Shown piece by piece: positions 47,925-58,857 of a stretch of 64,000 bases of DNA. Position 1 is the first letter of the stretch, and each line of letters starts with the position of its first letter. The notes beneath the pieces were generated by a model that searched no databases, was not told where the DNA came from, and saw nothing but the letters and a program-made list of their open reading frames with translations. The stretch lies in assembly GCA_016214955.1 (NCBI GenBank), contig JACRMN010000010.1, positions 186,001 through 250,000 on the forward strand. The letters are read 5' to 3'. Position numbers and translations under genes: made by a program. The stretch comes from Deltaproteobacteria bacterium (GTDB taxonomy: Bacteria > Myxococcota > Myxococcia > Myxococcales > Anaeromyxobacteraceae).

Positions 47925-49145
47925 CTACTTCTTCACCAGCGGGCACTTCTGGGCCTCGACCGAAGGGAAGGCCTCGGCGGCCGGGATGCGCTTCAGGATC
48001 TTGTAGTAGTCCCACGGCCCCTTGGACTCGGCCGGGCTCTTCACCTGCACCAGGAAGGACTCGTGGCGGTGCAGGCCGTCGGGGCCGATGACGCCGCCGC
48101 GCGAGAAGAAGTCGTTCACCGGCGTGGCCTTCATCTTGGCGATGACCGCGTCGGCGTCGTCGGCGCCCACCGCCTGGATGGCCTTGAGGTAGTGCATGGT
48201 CGCCGAGTACAGGCCGGCCTGGGTCATGGTGGGCATGGCCTTCTTCTTGTTGTCCGGGTGGGCCTGGAACTTCTTCGACCAGGCGCGGGTCTGGTCGTCG
48301 GTGTCCCAGTAGAAGGAGGTGGTCAGGTACATCCCCTTGGCGATGTCGAGGCCGAGGCTGTGGACGTCGGAGATGAAGACCAGCAGGCCGGCCAGGGTCT
48401 GCTTGGGGGTGATGCCGAACTCCTTGGCCTGCTTGATGGTGTTGATGGTGTCGCCGCCGGCGTTGGCCATGCCGATGACCTTGGCGCCCGACGCCTGGGC
48501 CTGGAGCAGGTAGCTGGAGAAGTCGGAGCTGTTCTGCGGGTGGCGGGCGAAGCCCAGCACCTTGCCGCCCGAGGCCTTGACCACGTCGCTGGTGTCCGAC
48601 TCCAGCGACTTGCCGAACACGTAGTCGGCGGTGATGAAGAACCAGGTGTCGCCGCCCTGCTTCACCACCTCGCGGCCGGTGCCGTTGGCCAGCATCCAGT
48701 TGTTGTAGGTGTAGTGGATGTTGTAGGGCGTGCACTTCTCCCCGGTGAAGGCGGTGGTGGCGGTGGTGGAGAGGATGGTGACCCGCTTCTTCTCCGTGGC
48801 CACCGGCACCACCGCGAAGCCGGTGCCGCTGTTGGGCAGGTCGACGATGGCGTCCACCTTCTCCTCGTCGAACCACTTGCGGGCGGTGGCGCTGGCGATG
48901 TCGGCCTTGTTCTGGTGGTCGGCGCCGATCACCTGGACGGGCTTGCCCAGGACCTTGCCGCCGAAGTCGTCGACCGCCATCCTCACGGCCAGCACAGAGC
49001 CGGGGCCGGAGAGGTCGGAGTAGAAGCCGGTCATGTCGGTGAGGACGCCGATCTTGACCACGCCGTCCGATACCTTGTCGGCGGCGCGGCCTGCGGCGGG
49101 AAGGAGCAGCAGTGCGGAGAGGGCCAGCGTGGCGAGTCGCTTCAT
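47925..49145 (-). CDS. livK: HAAT periplasmic solute-binding protein (system C)
   Basis: A 406-residue binding protein with signal peptide MKRLATLALSALLLLPAAGRA. The mature part starts DKVSDGVVKIGVLTDMTGFYSD and includes AIVDLPNSGTGFAVVPVATEKK and WFFITADYVFGKSLESD. The ATG is preceded by GGAGGAG. It lies 26 bases after livF. Its sequence resembles the binding proteins often found with aromatic or short-chain acid uptake, but the ligand is unassigned. Confidence 0.9.
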   Translation of the reverse strand: MKRLATLALSALLLLPAAGRAADKVSDGVVKIGVLTDMTGFYSDLSGPGSVLAVRMAVDDFGGKVLGKPVQVIGADHQNKADIASATARKWFDEEKVDAIVDLPNSGTGFAVVPVATEKKRVTILSTTATTAFTGEKCTPYNIHYTYNNWMLANGTGREVVKQGGDTWFFITADYVFGKSLESDTSDVVKASGGKVLGFARHPQNSSDFSSYLLQAQASGAKVIGMANAGGDTINTIKQAKEFGITPKQTLAGLLVFISDVHSLGLDIAKGMYLTTSFYWDTDDQTRAWSKKFQAHPDNKKKAMPTMTQAGLYSATMHYLKAIQAVGADDADAVIAKMKATPVNDFFSRGGVIGPDGLHRHESFLVQVKSPAESKGPWDYYKILKRIPAAEAFPSVEAQKCPLVKK

Positions 49146-49171
49146 GAGTGTGTCTCCTCCTCGGGTTTCCG

Positions 49172-49875
49172 TCAGACGCCCAGGTAGCTCTGCAGCTTGT
49201 CCATGCTCTTCTCGAGGTCCTCGCGGGCGAAGGTGTCGACGATGCGCCCGTGCTCGACCACGTAGTGCCGGTCGGCCAGCTTGGAGGCGAAGCGGAAGTT
49301 CTGCTCCACCAGCACCACGGTGAATCCCTTCTCCTTGAGGCTGCGCACCGCCCGGCCCAGCGCCTGGACGATGACCGGCGCCAGCCCCTCGGTGATCTCG
49401 TCGAGCAGGAGCAGCTTGGCCCCCACCCGCAGGATGCGGGCCATGGCCAGCATCTGCTGCTCGCCGCCCGACAGGCGGCTCCCCGGGCTCTTCCGCCGCT
49501 CCCGGAGGTTGGGGAACATCTCGTACAGCTCCTCCACCGAGAGGCCGCCCGAGCCCACCGGCGGCAGCAGGGTCAGGTTCTCCTCGGCCGAGAGGCTGGC
49601 GAAGATTCCGCGCTCCTCGGGGCAGTAGCCCACGCCGAGCTGCACGATGCGGTGCGGTGCCATGCCCACCGTCTCGCGCCCGTTGACCATCACCGAGCCG
49701 GTGCGCTTGCCCACCATGCCGAGGATGGACTTGAGCGTGGTGGTGCGGCCGGAGCCGTTGCGGCCCAGGAGCGTCACCAGCTCCCCCCGGTTCACGGTGA
49801 AGTCCATGCCGTGGAGGATGTGCGACTCGCCGTAGAAGGCGTGCAGGTCGGTGACCCGGAGGAGCTCGGTGGCGC

Positions 49876-49879
<4 letters not shown>
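49172..49879 (-). CDS. livF: HAAT ABC ATPase LivF (system C), Walker A Lys to Arg
   Basis: A 235-residue ABC ATPase of normal LivF length. The Walker A motif reads GRNGSGRTTT: the ATP-contacting Lys is replaced by Arg45 (codon CGC at 49745-49747). The other elements are intact: LSGGEQQMLAMARIL signature, LLLLDEITEGLAP Walker B, VVLVEQNFRF. An Arg at this place may weaken hydrolysis or be a natural variant of some LivF groups; the partner LivG has a normal Lys. The ATG overlaps the livG stop by four bases. Confidence 0.88.
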
Positions 49880-50628
<749 letters not shown>

Positions 50629-50752
50629 GAACCCTTTTCCCAGCGAGTGAAGGCTGTTGGGGAACGGCGAATGAAAGCACGCGGGGGCCGGTGCCGTCGA
50701 TACGCGAGGGCCCCGGTGCACCCATACGGGCCTCCACGGCGGGTGCCGGTCC

Positions 50753-52294
50753 TCAGGAGAAGAGGGCCGGGTCCATGGTCGCCGGGCCGGCGACGGCCGG
50801 GCGGAACTCCATGTGGGCGAGGACATCCCGCTCCAGGTCCACCCCCGGCGCCACCTCGGTGAGCAGAAGCCCCTCCGGCCCGAGCCGGAAGACGCAGCGC
50901 TCGGTGACGTAGAGCACCTCCTTCCCCCCGGCGCGGGCACGGCGCCCGCCGAAGGTCACCTGCTCCACGCGCGACACCAGCTTGCGCCTCCGCCCCTCGC
51001 GCAGGATCCGCAGCCTCCCTGCGCCGGCCTGCACCTCGAGGCCGTCGGCGGTGAAGGTCCCGGCGAAGACCACCTTGCGCGCGCTCTGGCTGATGTTGAT
51101 GAAGCCGCCCGCCCCTGCCAGCCGGGTCCCGAAGCGGCTGACGTTGACGTTGCCCTCGGCGTCCACCTGGGCGAGGCCCAGGCAGGCGGCGTCGAGCCCG
51201 CCGCCGTCGTAGAGGTCGAACATCTGGTTCTGCTGCAGGAGCGCGTCGACGTTGGCGGCGGCGCCGAAGTCGAGGCCGGTGGCCGAGACCCCGCCCACCA
51301 CCCCGGGCTCGGTGGTGAGCGTGAGCGAGGAGAGCACCCCCTCCTCGTTGGCCACCGCGGCCACGCCCTCGGGCATGCCGATGCCCAGGTTGACGACGCC
51401 GCCGGGCGGCAGCTCGCGAAGCGCCCGCCGGGCGATGACCTTGCGCTCGTCGAGCGGCAGCGCCGGCAGGCTGCCGGGCTCGACCCGGATCTCCTGCGAG
51501 AAGGCCGGGCTGTAGGCGGTGGCGTAGGTCTGGCCGTGCAGCGCCGGCGGAGCCACCACCACCCGGTCCACCAGGATGCCCGGCACCTGCACCGCCCGCG
51601 GGTCGAGCGAGCCGGCGCGCGCCACCCGCTCCACCTGGGCGATGACCAGGCCGCCGGAGTTGCGCACCGCCATCGCCATGGAGAGGTTGTCGAGGACGAG
51701 CGCCTCCCGCTCCATGGTGAGGTTGCCGTCGGCGTCGGCGGTGGTGGCCCGCAGGAAGGCGACGTGGATGGGGAAGGCGCGGTAGAGGAGCCACTCCTCG
51801 CCGTCGAGCTCGAGGAGGCGAACCAGCGGCTCGGTGGTGGCGGCGTTGACGCGCCCTCCCTCGAGGCGCGGGTCGACGAAGGTGCCGAGCCCCACCTTGG
51901 TGAGGACGCCGGGCTTCCCGGCTGCGATGTCCCGGTACAGGTGGGAGATGCATCCCTGCGGCAGGTTGTAGGCCTCGACCTGCCCCTCGATGGCCATCCG
52001 CGCGAGCCGGGGCACGAGGCCGAAGTGACCTCCTACCACGCGCCGCAGGAGGCCGGCGTGGGCAAGCCGGTTGAGGCCGCGGTCCCGGCCGTCGCCCTGG
52101 CCGGCGGCGAACACCAGGGTGAGATCCCGCGGCTCGCCCGTGGCGAGGAAGCGCCGCTCCAGCGCCTCGAGCAGCGCCTCGGGCGTGCCGGTGCCCACGA
52201 AGCCGGAGTTGCACAGCGTCGCGCCGCCGCGGATCTCGGCCACCGCCTCGTCGGCCGCGACCACCTTGCCGTGCCGGAGGCGCAACGGGGCCAT
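50753..52294 (-). CDS. class I acyl-CoA:carboxylate CoA-transferase
   Basis: A 513-residue single-chain CoA-transferase in which the alpha and beta halves are fused. The N-terminal half has [24 protein letters not shown] and [14 protein letters not shown]; the second half has [22 protein letters not shown] and the catalytic glutamate in [15 protein letters not shown]. It matches the propionate/acetate CoA-transferase (YdiF-type) layout. It would move CoA between acyl-CoA and free acid. The ATG at 52294 starts just before the conserved domain; an ATG at 52345 would add 17 residues. It is divergent from the formate dehydrogenase operon. Confidence 0.9.
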   Translation of the reverse strand: MAPLRLRHGKVVAADEAVAEIRGGATLCNSGFVGTGTPEALLEALERRFLATGEPRDLTLVFAAGQGDGRDRGLNRLAHAGLLRRVVGGHFGLVPRLARMAIEGQVEAYNLPQGCISHLYRDIAAGKPGVLTKVGLGTFVDPRLEGGRVNAATTEPLVRLLELDGEEWLLYRAFPIHVAFLRATTADADGNLTMEREALVLDNLSMAMAVRNSGGLVIAQVERVARAGSLDPRAVQVPGILVDRVVVAPPALHGQTYATAYSPAFSQEIRVEPGSLPALPLDERKVIARRALRELPPGGVVNLGIGMPEGVAAVANEEGVLSSLTLTTEPGVVGGVSATGLDFGAAANVDALLQQNQMFDLYDGGGLDAACLGLAQVDAEGNVNVSRFGTRLAGAGGFINISQSARKVVFAGTFTADGLEVQAGAGRLRILREGRRRKLVSRVEQVTFGGRRARAGGKEVLYVTERCVFRLGPEGLLLTEVAPGVDLERDVLAHMEFRPAVAGPATMDPALFS

Positions 52295-52449
52295 CCGGCC
52301 CGCATCGCATTCCCGGACCCCGGCCGTCATCGCGCGTCGCGTCACGGCGGGCCGTCGCCTAAGCCGATCGGGGCCAACCCATCGGGAGAGGCAGCAAATG
52401 CATCGGGCCGAGTGCTAGCCTTCGCTCAACCCCTGGGAGCCCCTCACTT

Positions 52450-55400
52450 ATGGACGTGACACGAAGGCAGTTCGTGCAGATCGCGGCCGGCGGCATCGGC
52501 GCGACCGGCCTGGCGGCGCTCGGCTTCTCCCCCACCCGCGCCCTGGCGGAGGTGCGGACCTTCAAGCTGGCGCACACCTCCGAGACGCGGAACACCTGCC
52601 CGTACTGCTCGGTGGGTTGCGGCGTCATCCTCTACTCGCTGGGCGACCGCTCCAAGAACGCCCACTCCGCCATCATCCACATCGAGGGCGATCCGGATCA
52701 CCCGGTGAACCGGGGCACGCTCTGCCCCAAGGGCGCCGGCCTCCTCGACTTCGTGCACGCGCCCACGCGCCTCAAGTTCCCCGAGTACCGCGCCCCCGGC
52801 TCCAGCGAGTGGAAGCGCGTCTCCTGGGACTGGGCCGTCGAGCGAATCGCCAAGCTGGTGAAGGAGGACCGGGACAAGAACATCGTCCAGAAGAGCCCGG
52901 CCGGCGTCACCGTCAACCGCTGGCTCTCCACTGGCTTCCTGGCGGCTTCGGCCTCCTCCAACGAGTCGGGTTACCTCACGGTGAAGATCCTCCGCGCCCT
53001 GGGGATGACGGCCATCGACAACCAAGCGCGTGTCTGACACGGCCCCACGGTGGCCGGTCTGGCCCCGACGTTTGGCCGTGGCGCGATGACCAACAACTGG
53101 GTCGACATCAAGAACGCCGATGTCGTCTTCGTGATGGGAGGCAACCCCGCCGAGGCTCACCCCTGCGGCTTCAAGTGGGTGATCGAGGCCAAGCTCAAGA
53201 ACAAGGCGAAGCTGATCGTCGTCGATCCGCGCTTCACGCGGACCGCGGCGGTGGCCGACATCTACGCCCAGATCCGGCCGGGCGCTGACATCGCCGTGCT
53301 GGGCGGGATCATCCACTTCCTCCTCACCAACGACAAGATCCAGCACGAGTACGTGCGCCACTACACCAACGCGCCGTTCCTGGTGAACCCGGACTTCAAG
53401 TTCGATGAGGGGCTCTTCTCCGGCTACAACCAGGAGAAGCGCAACTACGACAAGAGCACCTGGGGGTACCAGCTCGACAAGGACGGGTACGCCAAGATCG
53501 ACCCGAGCATGCAGGACCCGCAGTGCGTCCTGCAGCAGCTCAAGAAGCACTACGCCCGCTACACGCCGGAGATGGTCGAGTCGGTGAGCGGCATCCCCCG
53601 GGCCCAGTTCCTCAAGATCTGCGAGACCGTGGCCACCACCTCGGCGCCCAACCGGGTGATGACCAACCTCTACGCGCTCGGCTGGACGCAGCACACCACC
53701 GGCTCGCAGATGATCCGCACCATGGCCCTCATCCAGCTTCTGCTGGGCAACATGGGCCTGCCCGGCGGCGGCATGAACGCGCTGCGCGGCCACTCCAACA
53801 TCCAGGGGCTCACCGACCTGGGCGTGATGAGCCACCTCCTGCCCGGCTACATCGGCCTGCCCACCGAGGGCGAGCCCGACCTCAAGACCTTCCTGGAGAA
53901 GCGCACCCCCAAGCCCCTGCGGCCGGGGCAGATGAACTTCGTCCAGAACACGCCCAAGTGGATGGTGTCGCTGCTCAAGGCCTGGTACGGCAAGGCGGCC
54001 ACCAAGGAGAACGACTTCGGCTACGACTGGCTGCCCAAGAACGACAAGCCGTACGACATCATGGCGGCCTTCGAGCTCATGCATCAGGGCAAGATGAACG
54101 GGTACTTCTGCCAGGGCTTCAACCCGCTGGCGTCGGTGCCCGACAAGGCCAAGCTCAACCAGGCGCTCGCCAAGCTGAAGTTCCTCGTCACCATCGACCC
54201 GCTCTCCACCGAGACCGCCTCGTTCTGGAAGAACGCCGGCGAGCTCAACGACGTCGACCCCTCCAAGATCCAGACCGAGGTCTTCCGCCTGCCCTCGGGC
54301 TGCTTCGCCGAGGAGGACGGCTCGCTCACCAACTCCGGCCGCTGGCTGCAGTGGCACTGGAAGGGGGCCGAGCCGCCCGGCGAGGCCAGGAGCGACATCG
54401 AGGTGATGGCCGCCATCTTCCTCAAGGTGCGGGAGCTCTACCAGAAGGAGGGCGGTGTCCTCCCCGAACCCGTCCTCAACCTGAACTGGCCCTACCGCAT
54501 CCCCGCCGCCCCCAGCGCCGAGGAGATCGCTCGCGAGACCAACGGCGTGGCGCTGGCCGACATCCCCGACCCCAAGGACCCGACCAAGTTCCTGGCGCGC
54601 GAGGGCGAGCAGCTCGCCACCTTCGCCCACCTCCAGGCCGACGGCACCACCGCCTGCGGCAACTGGATCTACTGCGGCTCCTGGACCCAGGCCGGGAACA
54701 TGATGGCCCGGCGCGATCCGGCCGATCCCACCGGGCTCGGCGTCACGCCGAGCTGGGCCTGGAACTGGCCGGTCAACCGCCGCATCCTCTACAACCGCGC
54801 CTCCGCCGATCCCGCCGGCAAGCCCTGGGACGGCAAGCGCAAGTACCTGGCCTGGACCGGCAAGAAGTGGGGCGGGGCCGACGTCCCCGACATGCGGCCC
54901 GACGCGGCGCCCGAGGAGGCCGTGGGCCCATTCATCATGAACGCCGAGGGCGTGGCCCGGCTCTTCGCGCCGGCCATGGCCGAGGGGCCGTTCCCTGAGC
55001 ACTACGAGCCCTTCGAGACCCCGCTCGACAAGAACCCGCTCTCCCCCAAGGAGCCGCGGGCCATCTCCAACCCGGCGGCCCGCCTGTACAAGGGCGACCG
55101 GGAGCGGCTCGGCACCTCGAAGGACTTCCCGTACGTGGCCACCACCTACCGGCTCACCGAGCACTTCCACTTCTGGACCAAGCACACGCGCATCTCGGCG
55201 GTGCTGCAGCCGGAGATGTTCGTGGAGATCGGCGAGGGGCTGGCGCAGGAGAAGGGCATCCGGCAGGGCGACACCGTGCTGGTGAAGTCGAAGCGCGGCC
55301 AGATCAAGGTGAAGGCCATGGTGACCAAGCGGATCCAGACGCTCACCATCGCCGGGAAGAAGGTGCACACCGTCGGCATCCCCATCCACTGGGGCTTCGA

Positions 55401-55527
55401 GGGGCAGGCGAAGTCCGGACCCATCGCCAACACCCTCACCCCGTTCGTGGGCGACGCCAACATCCAGACGCCGGAGTTCAAGGCGTTCCTCGTCGACGTG
55501 GTCAAGGCCGGCAGCGACCGGGCCTAG
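52450..55527 (+). CDS. fdnG: formate dehydrogenase-N alpha subunit, selenocysteine (UGA at 53035)
   Basis: Read through an in-frame TGA, the gene encodes about 1025 residues, similar to E. coli FdnG. RRQF near the N-terminus is a twin-arginine export signal (MDVTRRQFVQIAAGGIGATG), so the catalytic site is periplasmic. CPYCSVGCGVI and CPKGAG bind a [4Fe-4S] cluster. The TGA is codon 196, the known Sec position of FdnG, and the flanks NQARV-Sec-HGPTV match FdnG; Sec coordinates the Mo/W of the bis-MGD cofactor. A SECIS hairpin follows. Downstream, NWVDIKNADVVFVMGGNPAEAHP, GNMGLPGGGMNALRGHSNIQG and the C-terminal MGD-binding domain are complete. It oxidises formate and passes electrons to FdnH and FdnI. 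Confidence 0.96.
53035..53080 (+). promoter_or_regulatory. UGA(Sec) codon and bacterial SECIS hairpin in fdnG
   Basis: TGA at 53035-53037 is followed at once by a hairpin. Its base is CACGGCC (53038-53044) with GGCCGTG (53074-53080), and an apical GGCC stem presents the loop GGTCT (53056-53060), 18 bases after the UGA. The loop sequence and distance match the E. coli fdhF SECIS, and the bases just after TGA resemble fdnG. It would bind SelB carrying Sec-tRNA; those genes are outside the window. Confidence 0.9.
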
Positions 55528-55539
55528 AGAGAGGACGCC

Positions 55540-56406
55540 ATGGCACTCCAGTCTCTCGACGTGAAGAACCGCTCGGCGACCAACTTCGAGGGGCCCTCGG
55601 CCCGCAGCACGCTCGAGGTGGCCAAGCTCATCGACGTCTCGCGCTGCATCGGCTGCAAGGCCTGCCAGGCCGCCTGCATGGAGTGGAACGACCTGCGGGC
55701 GCCGGTCGGGTCGAACCAGGGCTTCTACACCAACCCGCCCGACCTCGACGACCAGACCTGGACGTTGATGCGCTTCTACGAGGAGAACATCGAGGGCAGC
55801 CTGCAGTGGCTGATCCTCAAGGACGGCTGCCTGCACTGCACCGACCCCGGCTGCCTCAAGGCCTGCCCCTCGCCGGGCGCCATCGTCCAGTACTCCAACG
55901 GCATCGTCGACTTCCACCAGGAGCAGTGCATCGGCTGCGGCTACTGCGTCAGCGGCTGCCCCTTCAACGTGCCGCGGATCCGCAAGGAGGACTCCAAGGC
56001 CTACAAGTGCACGCTCTGCTCCGACCGCGTCTCGGTCGGCCTGGAGCCGGCCTGCGTGAAGACCTGTCCCACCGGCGCCATCCACTTCGGCTCCAAGGAG
56101 GAGATGGTGTTCCAGGCCCAGGGGAGGCTCGCCGACCTGGCCGACCGCGGCTTCAAGAACGCCGCCGTCTACGACCCCAAGGGCGTGGGCGGGACGCACG
56201 TGGTCTTCGTGCTCCCGCACGGCGACAAGCCGGAGCTGTACGGCCTGCCACGCGCCCCCAGCGTCAGCCCGCTGGTCTCGCTCTGGCGCAGCGGCTTCGC
56301 CCGCACCGTGGGCGTCATCACCATGGTGGGCGTGGCCATCGCCGGAGTCCTCCACTACATGCGCCACGGACCGCTCGAGGTCCCCGACGAGAAGAAGGAG
56401 GCGTAG
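55540..56406 (+). CDS. fdnH: formate dehydrogenase-N iron-sulfur subunit
   Basis: A 288-residue electron-transfer subunit with four ferredoxin-type cysteine clusters: CIGCKACQAAC, CLHCTDPGCLKACP, CIGCGYCVSGCPF and CTLCSDRV...CVKTCP, for four [4Fe-4S] centres. A single transmembrane helix near the C-terminus (VGVITMVGVAIAGVLHYM) anchors it to the cytoplasmic membrane on the periplasmic side. It carries electrons from FdnG to the cytochrome b subunit. The ATG follows the fdnG stop by 12 bases with GAGAGG upstream. Confidence 0.95.
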   Translation: MALQSLDVKNRSATNFEGPSARSTLEVAKLIDVSRCIGCKACQAACMEWNDLRAPVGSNQGFYTNPPDLDDQTWTLMRFYEENIEGSLQWLILKDGCLHCTDPGCLKACPSPGAIVQYSNGIVDFHQEQCIGCGYCVSGCPFNVPRIRKEDSKAYKCTLCSDRVSVGLEPACVKTCPTGAIHFGSKEEMVFQAQGRLADLADRGFKNAAVYDPKGVGGTHVVFVLPHGDKPELYGLPRAPSVSPLVSLWRSGFARTVGVITMVGVAIAGVLHYMRHGPLEVPDEKKEA

Positions 56407-56411
56407 CCGAC

Positions 56412-57044
56412 ATGTCCTCGAACGGCGAACCCCAGATCCTGCGCCACTCGGTGGCCGAGCGGATGGCCCACTGGGTGGTGGCCATCGTCTTCATCTTCCT
56501 CTTCCTGTCGGGCCTGGCCCTCTTCCACCCCATCTTCTTCTGGATCTCGGCCCTCTTCGGCGGCGGCCCCTTCATGCGCTGGCTCCACCCGCTGGTGGGG
56601 GTGCTGCTGGGGGTCGTCTTCTACTGGTACGCCGCCGGCCTGGCCCGCGACAACCGCTGGCTCCCGGCCGACGCCGCCTGGAAGAGGAACATGTGGGCCT
56701 ACATGCGGCAGGAGTACCACCCGAGCGACACCCACAAGTACAACGCCGGCCAGAAGCTCATGTACTGGTCGATGGTGCCCATCATCGGCGTGCTGCTGCT
56801 CTCCGGCCTGGCGCTGTGGCAGCCCTGGTTCGCGCCCCACCTGTCGCCCACGGTGCGGCGCATCGCCGGCCTGCTCCACGCCATCTCGGCCTTCGTGATG
56901 TTCGTGGGCATCGGCGTGCACGTCTACGCCGCCTACTGGACCCGCGGCTCCATCACCGCCATGGTGCGCGGCACCGTCTCGCAGCGCTGGGCCCGCTTCC
57001 ACCACCCTGCCTGGTACCAGGAGATCACGGGCAAGCGCCCATGA
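56412..57044 (+). CDS. fdnI: formate dehydrogenase-N cytochrome b556 subunit
   Basis: A 210-residue di-haem membrane cytochrome with four hydrophobic helices. Candidate haem ligands are the histidines in VAERMAHWVVAIV, MRWLHPLVGVLLG and GLLHAISAFVMFVGIGVHVYAAYW. It should take electrons from FdnH to quinone on the cytoplasmic side. Length is close to E. coli FdnI (~217). The ATG lies five bases after the fdnH stop and its own stop overlaps the fdhE start (ATGA). Confidence 0.94.
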   Translation: MSSNGEPQILRHSVAERMAHWVVAIVFIFLFLSGLALFHPIFFWISALFGGGPFMRWLHPLVGVLLGVVFYWYAAGLARDNRWLPADAAWKRNMWAYMRQEYHPSDTHKYNAGQKLMYWSMVPIIGVLLLSGLALWQPWFAPHLSPTVRRIAGLLHAISAFVMFVGIGVHVYAAYWTRGSITAMVRGTVSQRWARFHHPAWYQEITGKRP

Positions 57045-57904
57045 CCGAGCTGCCGACCGGGATCGCCGATCCCGGAGAGGTGCGCCCCCTGCGGCTTCCG
57101 CCGGGGGCGCCGCTGTTCCAGCGCCGGGCCGAGCGGCTGGCCGACCTGGCGCCAGGCAACGCCGCCGGCGACTTCCTCCAGCTCCTCGCCCGGGTCTGCG
57201 AGGTGCAGGCCCGGGTGACGGGCGAGCTGCGCCTCTCGCCCAACGGCCGCGACCTGCCGGCCACCCGGCCGCTGGGGCTGGCCTCGCCCCTGCCCGACTG
57301 GCGCGAGGCGCTGGCCCGGCTGCTGGCGGGGCTGGCGGCCATCCCCATGCCACCGGCCGCCCGCGAGGCGGTTCACGCGCTGCAGCGGGCCGGGGCCGAC
57401 GAGCGCGAGGCGCTGGCCGGCCGGGTGCTGCGCGGCGAGCTCACCACCGAGGACCTGGCGGCGGCCACCTTCGCCGGCGCCGCCCTCCAGGTGGTCTACA
57501 CCGGGCTGGCCGCGGCGCTGCCGCCCGGGCTGCCGCGCGCCGAGGACGGCGGCTGCCCGGTGTGCGGCGCGCCGCCGGTGGCCGGGGTGGTGCTGGGCGA
57601 CGACAAGCTGCGCTACCTGTGCTGCTCCCTCTGCGCCGCCGAGTGGAACCTGCCGCGGCTCCACTGTGCCGTGTGCCGGAAGCAGGACCACGTCGGCTAC
57701 CTGACGCTGGAGGGCGACACCGGCCCGGCCAAGGCCGAGGCCTGCCGCGAGTGCCGCGTCTACACCAAGCTGCTCTACGTGGAGAAGGCGCCGCGCCTCG
57801 AGGTGGGGGCCGACGACCTCGCCACCCTGGCGCTCGACCTGCTGGTGGCCGAGGAGGGGTACCGGCGCAACGGGCGCAACCTGCTCCTGGCAACCGCCGC
57901 CTAG
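57041..57904 (+). CDS. fdhE: formate dehydrogenase accessory protein FdhE
   Basis: A 287-residue cytoplasmic assembly factor for exported formate dehydrogenases. The C-terminal half has the conserved cysteine pairs of a rubredoxin-like fold: CPVCGAPP, CCSLCAAEW, CAVC and CRECRVYTKLLYVEKAP. The ATG overlaps the fdnI stop by four bases, confirming it belongs to the fdn operon. FdhE proteins interact with the catalytic subunit before Tat export. FdhD, the sulfur transferase needed for cofactor sulfuration, is not encoded in the window. Confidence 0.93.
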   Translation: MTELPTGIADPGEVRPLRLPPGAPLFQRRAERLADLAPGNAAGDFLQLLARVCEVQARVTGELRLSPNGRDLPATRPLGLASPLPDWREALARLLAGLAAIPMPPAAREAVHALQRAGADEREALAGRVLRGELTTEDLAAATFAGAALQVVYTGLAAALPPGLPRAEDGGCPVCGAPPVAGVVLGDDKLRYLCCSLCAAEWNLPRLHCAVCRKQDHVGYLTLEGDTGPAKAEACRECRVYTKLLYVEKAPRLEVGADDLATLALDLLVAEEGYRRNGRNLLLATAA

Positions 57905-58759
57905 ATGGAGCCGGTCGGGCGCGACCTGGCCGCCAACGGCCTGCGCCACCGCGTGCTGGAGTGGGACGGCGGCGGGCGCGAGACGGTGCTCTGCCTCCAC
58001 GGCTTCCTCGACTCGTCCTGGGCCTGGATGGAGGTGGGGCCGGCGCTGGCCCGGGCCGGCTACCACGCGGTGGCCCCGGACCTGCGCGGCTTCGGCGAGA
58101 GCGAGCGGGTGGGCGCCGGCGGCTACTACTACTTCACCGACTACCTGCTCGACGTGGCCGACCTGGCCGCGGCGCTGCGGCGCGATCGGCTCTCGCTGGT
58201 GGGCCACTCCATGGGCGGCTCCATCGCCGCCCAGTACGCCGCCAGCTTCCCCGAGGGCGTGCGGCGGGTGGCGATGCTGGAGAGCATCGAGTTCGACCAG
58301 CCGCCCGAGCCGCCGCCGCAGCGGGTGGCCACCTGGGCGGCGGCGGTGCGCCGGGCCCGGGGCCGGCCGGCCCGGGTGTTCCCCACGCTGGAGGCGGCGG
58401 CCGCGCGCATCCGGGAGCTCGACCCGCGCTGCCCGCCGGCCACCGCCCGGGCCCTGGCCGAGCGGGCCACGCGCGCCGAGGACGGCGGCTGGTCCTTCAA
58501 GCACGACCCGCTCCACGTCACCCCCTCCCCCTTCCCCTTCGACCTCGCCCGGGTGAAGAGCTTCTGGTCGGCCATCCGCTGCCCGGTGCTGCTGGTGCAG
58601 GGGGCCGAGACCGAGCAGCCGCTGCCGGCCGACCTGCCCGAGCGCATCGCCTGCTTCGCCGATGCGCGCCGCGCCATCGTCCCGGGCGCGGGCCACATGC
58701 TGATGCGCCACGCCCCGGGCGAGGTGAGCCGACTGCTCCTGGAGTTCCTGGGCGGCTGA
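57905..58759 (+). CDS. alpha/beta hydrolase
   Basis: A 284-residue alpha/beta-hydrolase fold protein. TVLCLHGFLDSSWAW gives the oxyanion region, DLRGFGESERVG the conserved strand, LVGHSMGGSIAAQYA the nucleophile elbow (Ser of GHSMGG), LLVQGAETEQPLP the likely acid region and GAGHMLMRHAP the catalytic His. The substrate is unknown. The ATG follows the fdhE stop without a gap (TAGATG), so it is cotranscribed with the fdn operon, though the role there is not evident. Confidence 0.88.
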   Translation: MEPVGRDLAANGLRHRVLEWDGGGRETVLCLHGFLDSSWAWMEVGPALARAGYHAVAPDLRGFGESERVGAGGYYYFTDYLLDVADLAAALRRDRLSLVGHSMGGSIAAQYAASFPEGVRRVAMLESIEFDQPPEPPPQRVATWAAAVRRARGRPARVFPTLEAAAARIRELDPRCPPATARALAERATRAEDGGWSFKHDPLHVTPSPFPFDLARVKSFWSAIRCPVLLVQGAETEQPLPADLPERIACFADARRAIVPGAGHMLMRHAPGEVSRLLLEFLGG

Positions 58760-58857
58760 CGCGCGACCCGCGCGGACATTTGCATCCGGGTCCCGGCCCG
58801 GGCCAGGATTCACCGCCGGAGGGGTTCTGGCTGCGCCTGGCGCCGCCCCGGAGTCCC

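Noticed and set aside
53035-53037. Premature stop suggesting that the formate dehydrogenase gene is broken or split into two genes
   Set aside because: The TGA falls exactly at the selenocysteine position, the protein similarity continues in the same frame on both sides and a SECIS hairpin follows.
52444-56367. Minus-strand frame of about 1300 codons opposite fdnG and fdnH
   Set aside because: No family similarity; arises from absence of stop codons in GC-rich antisense of well-supported genes.
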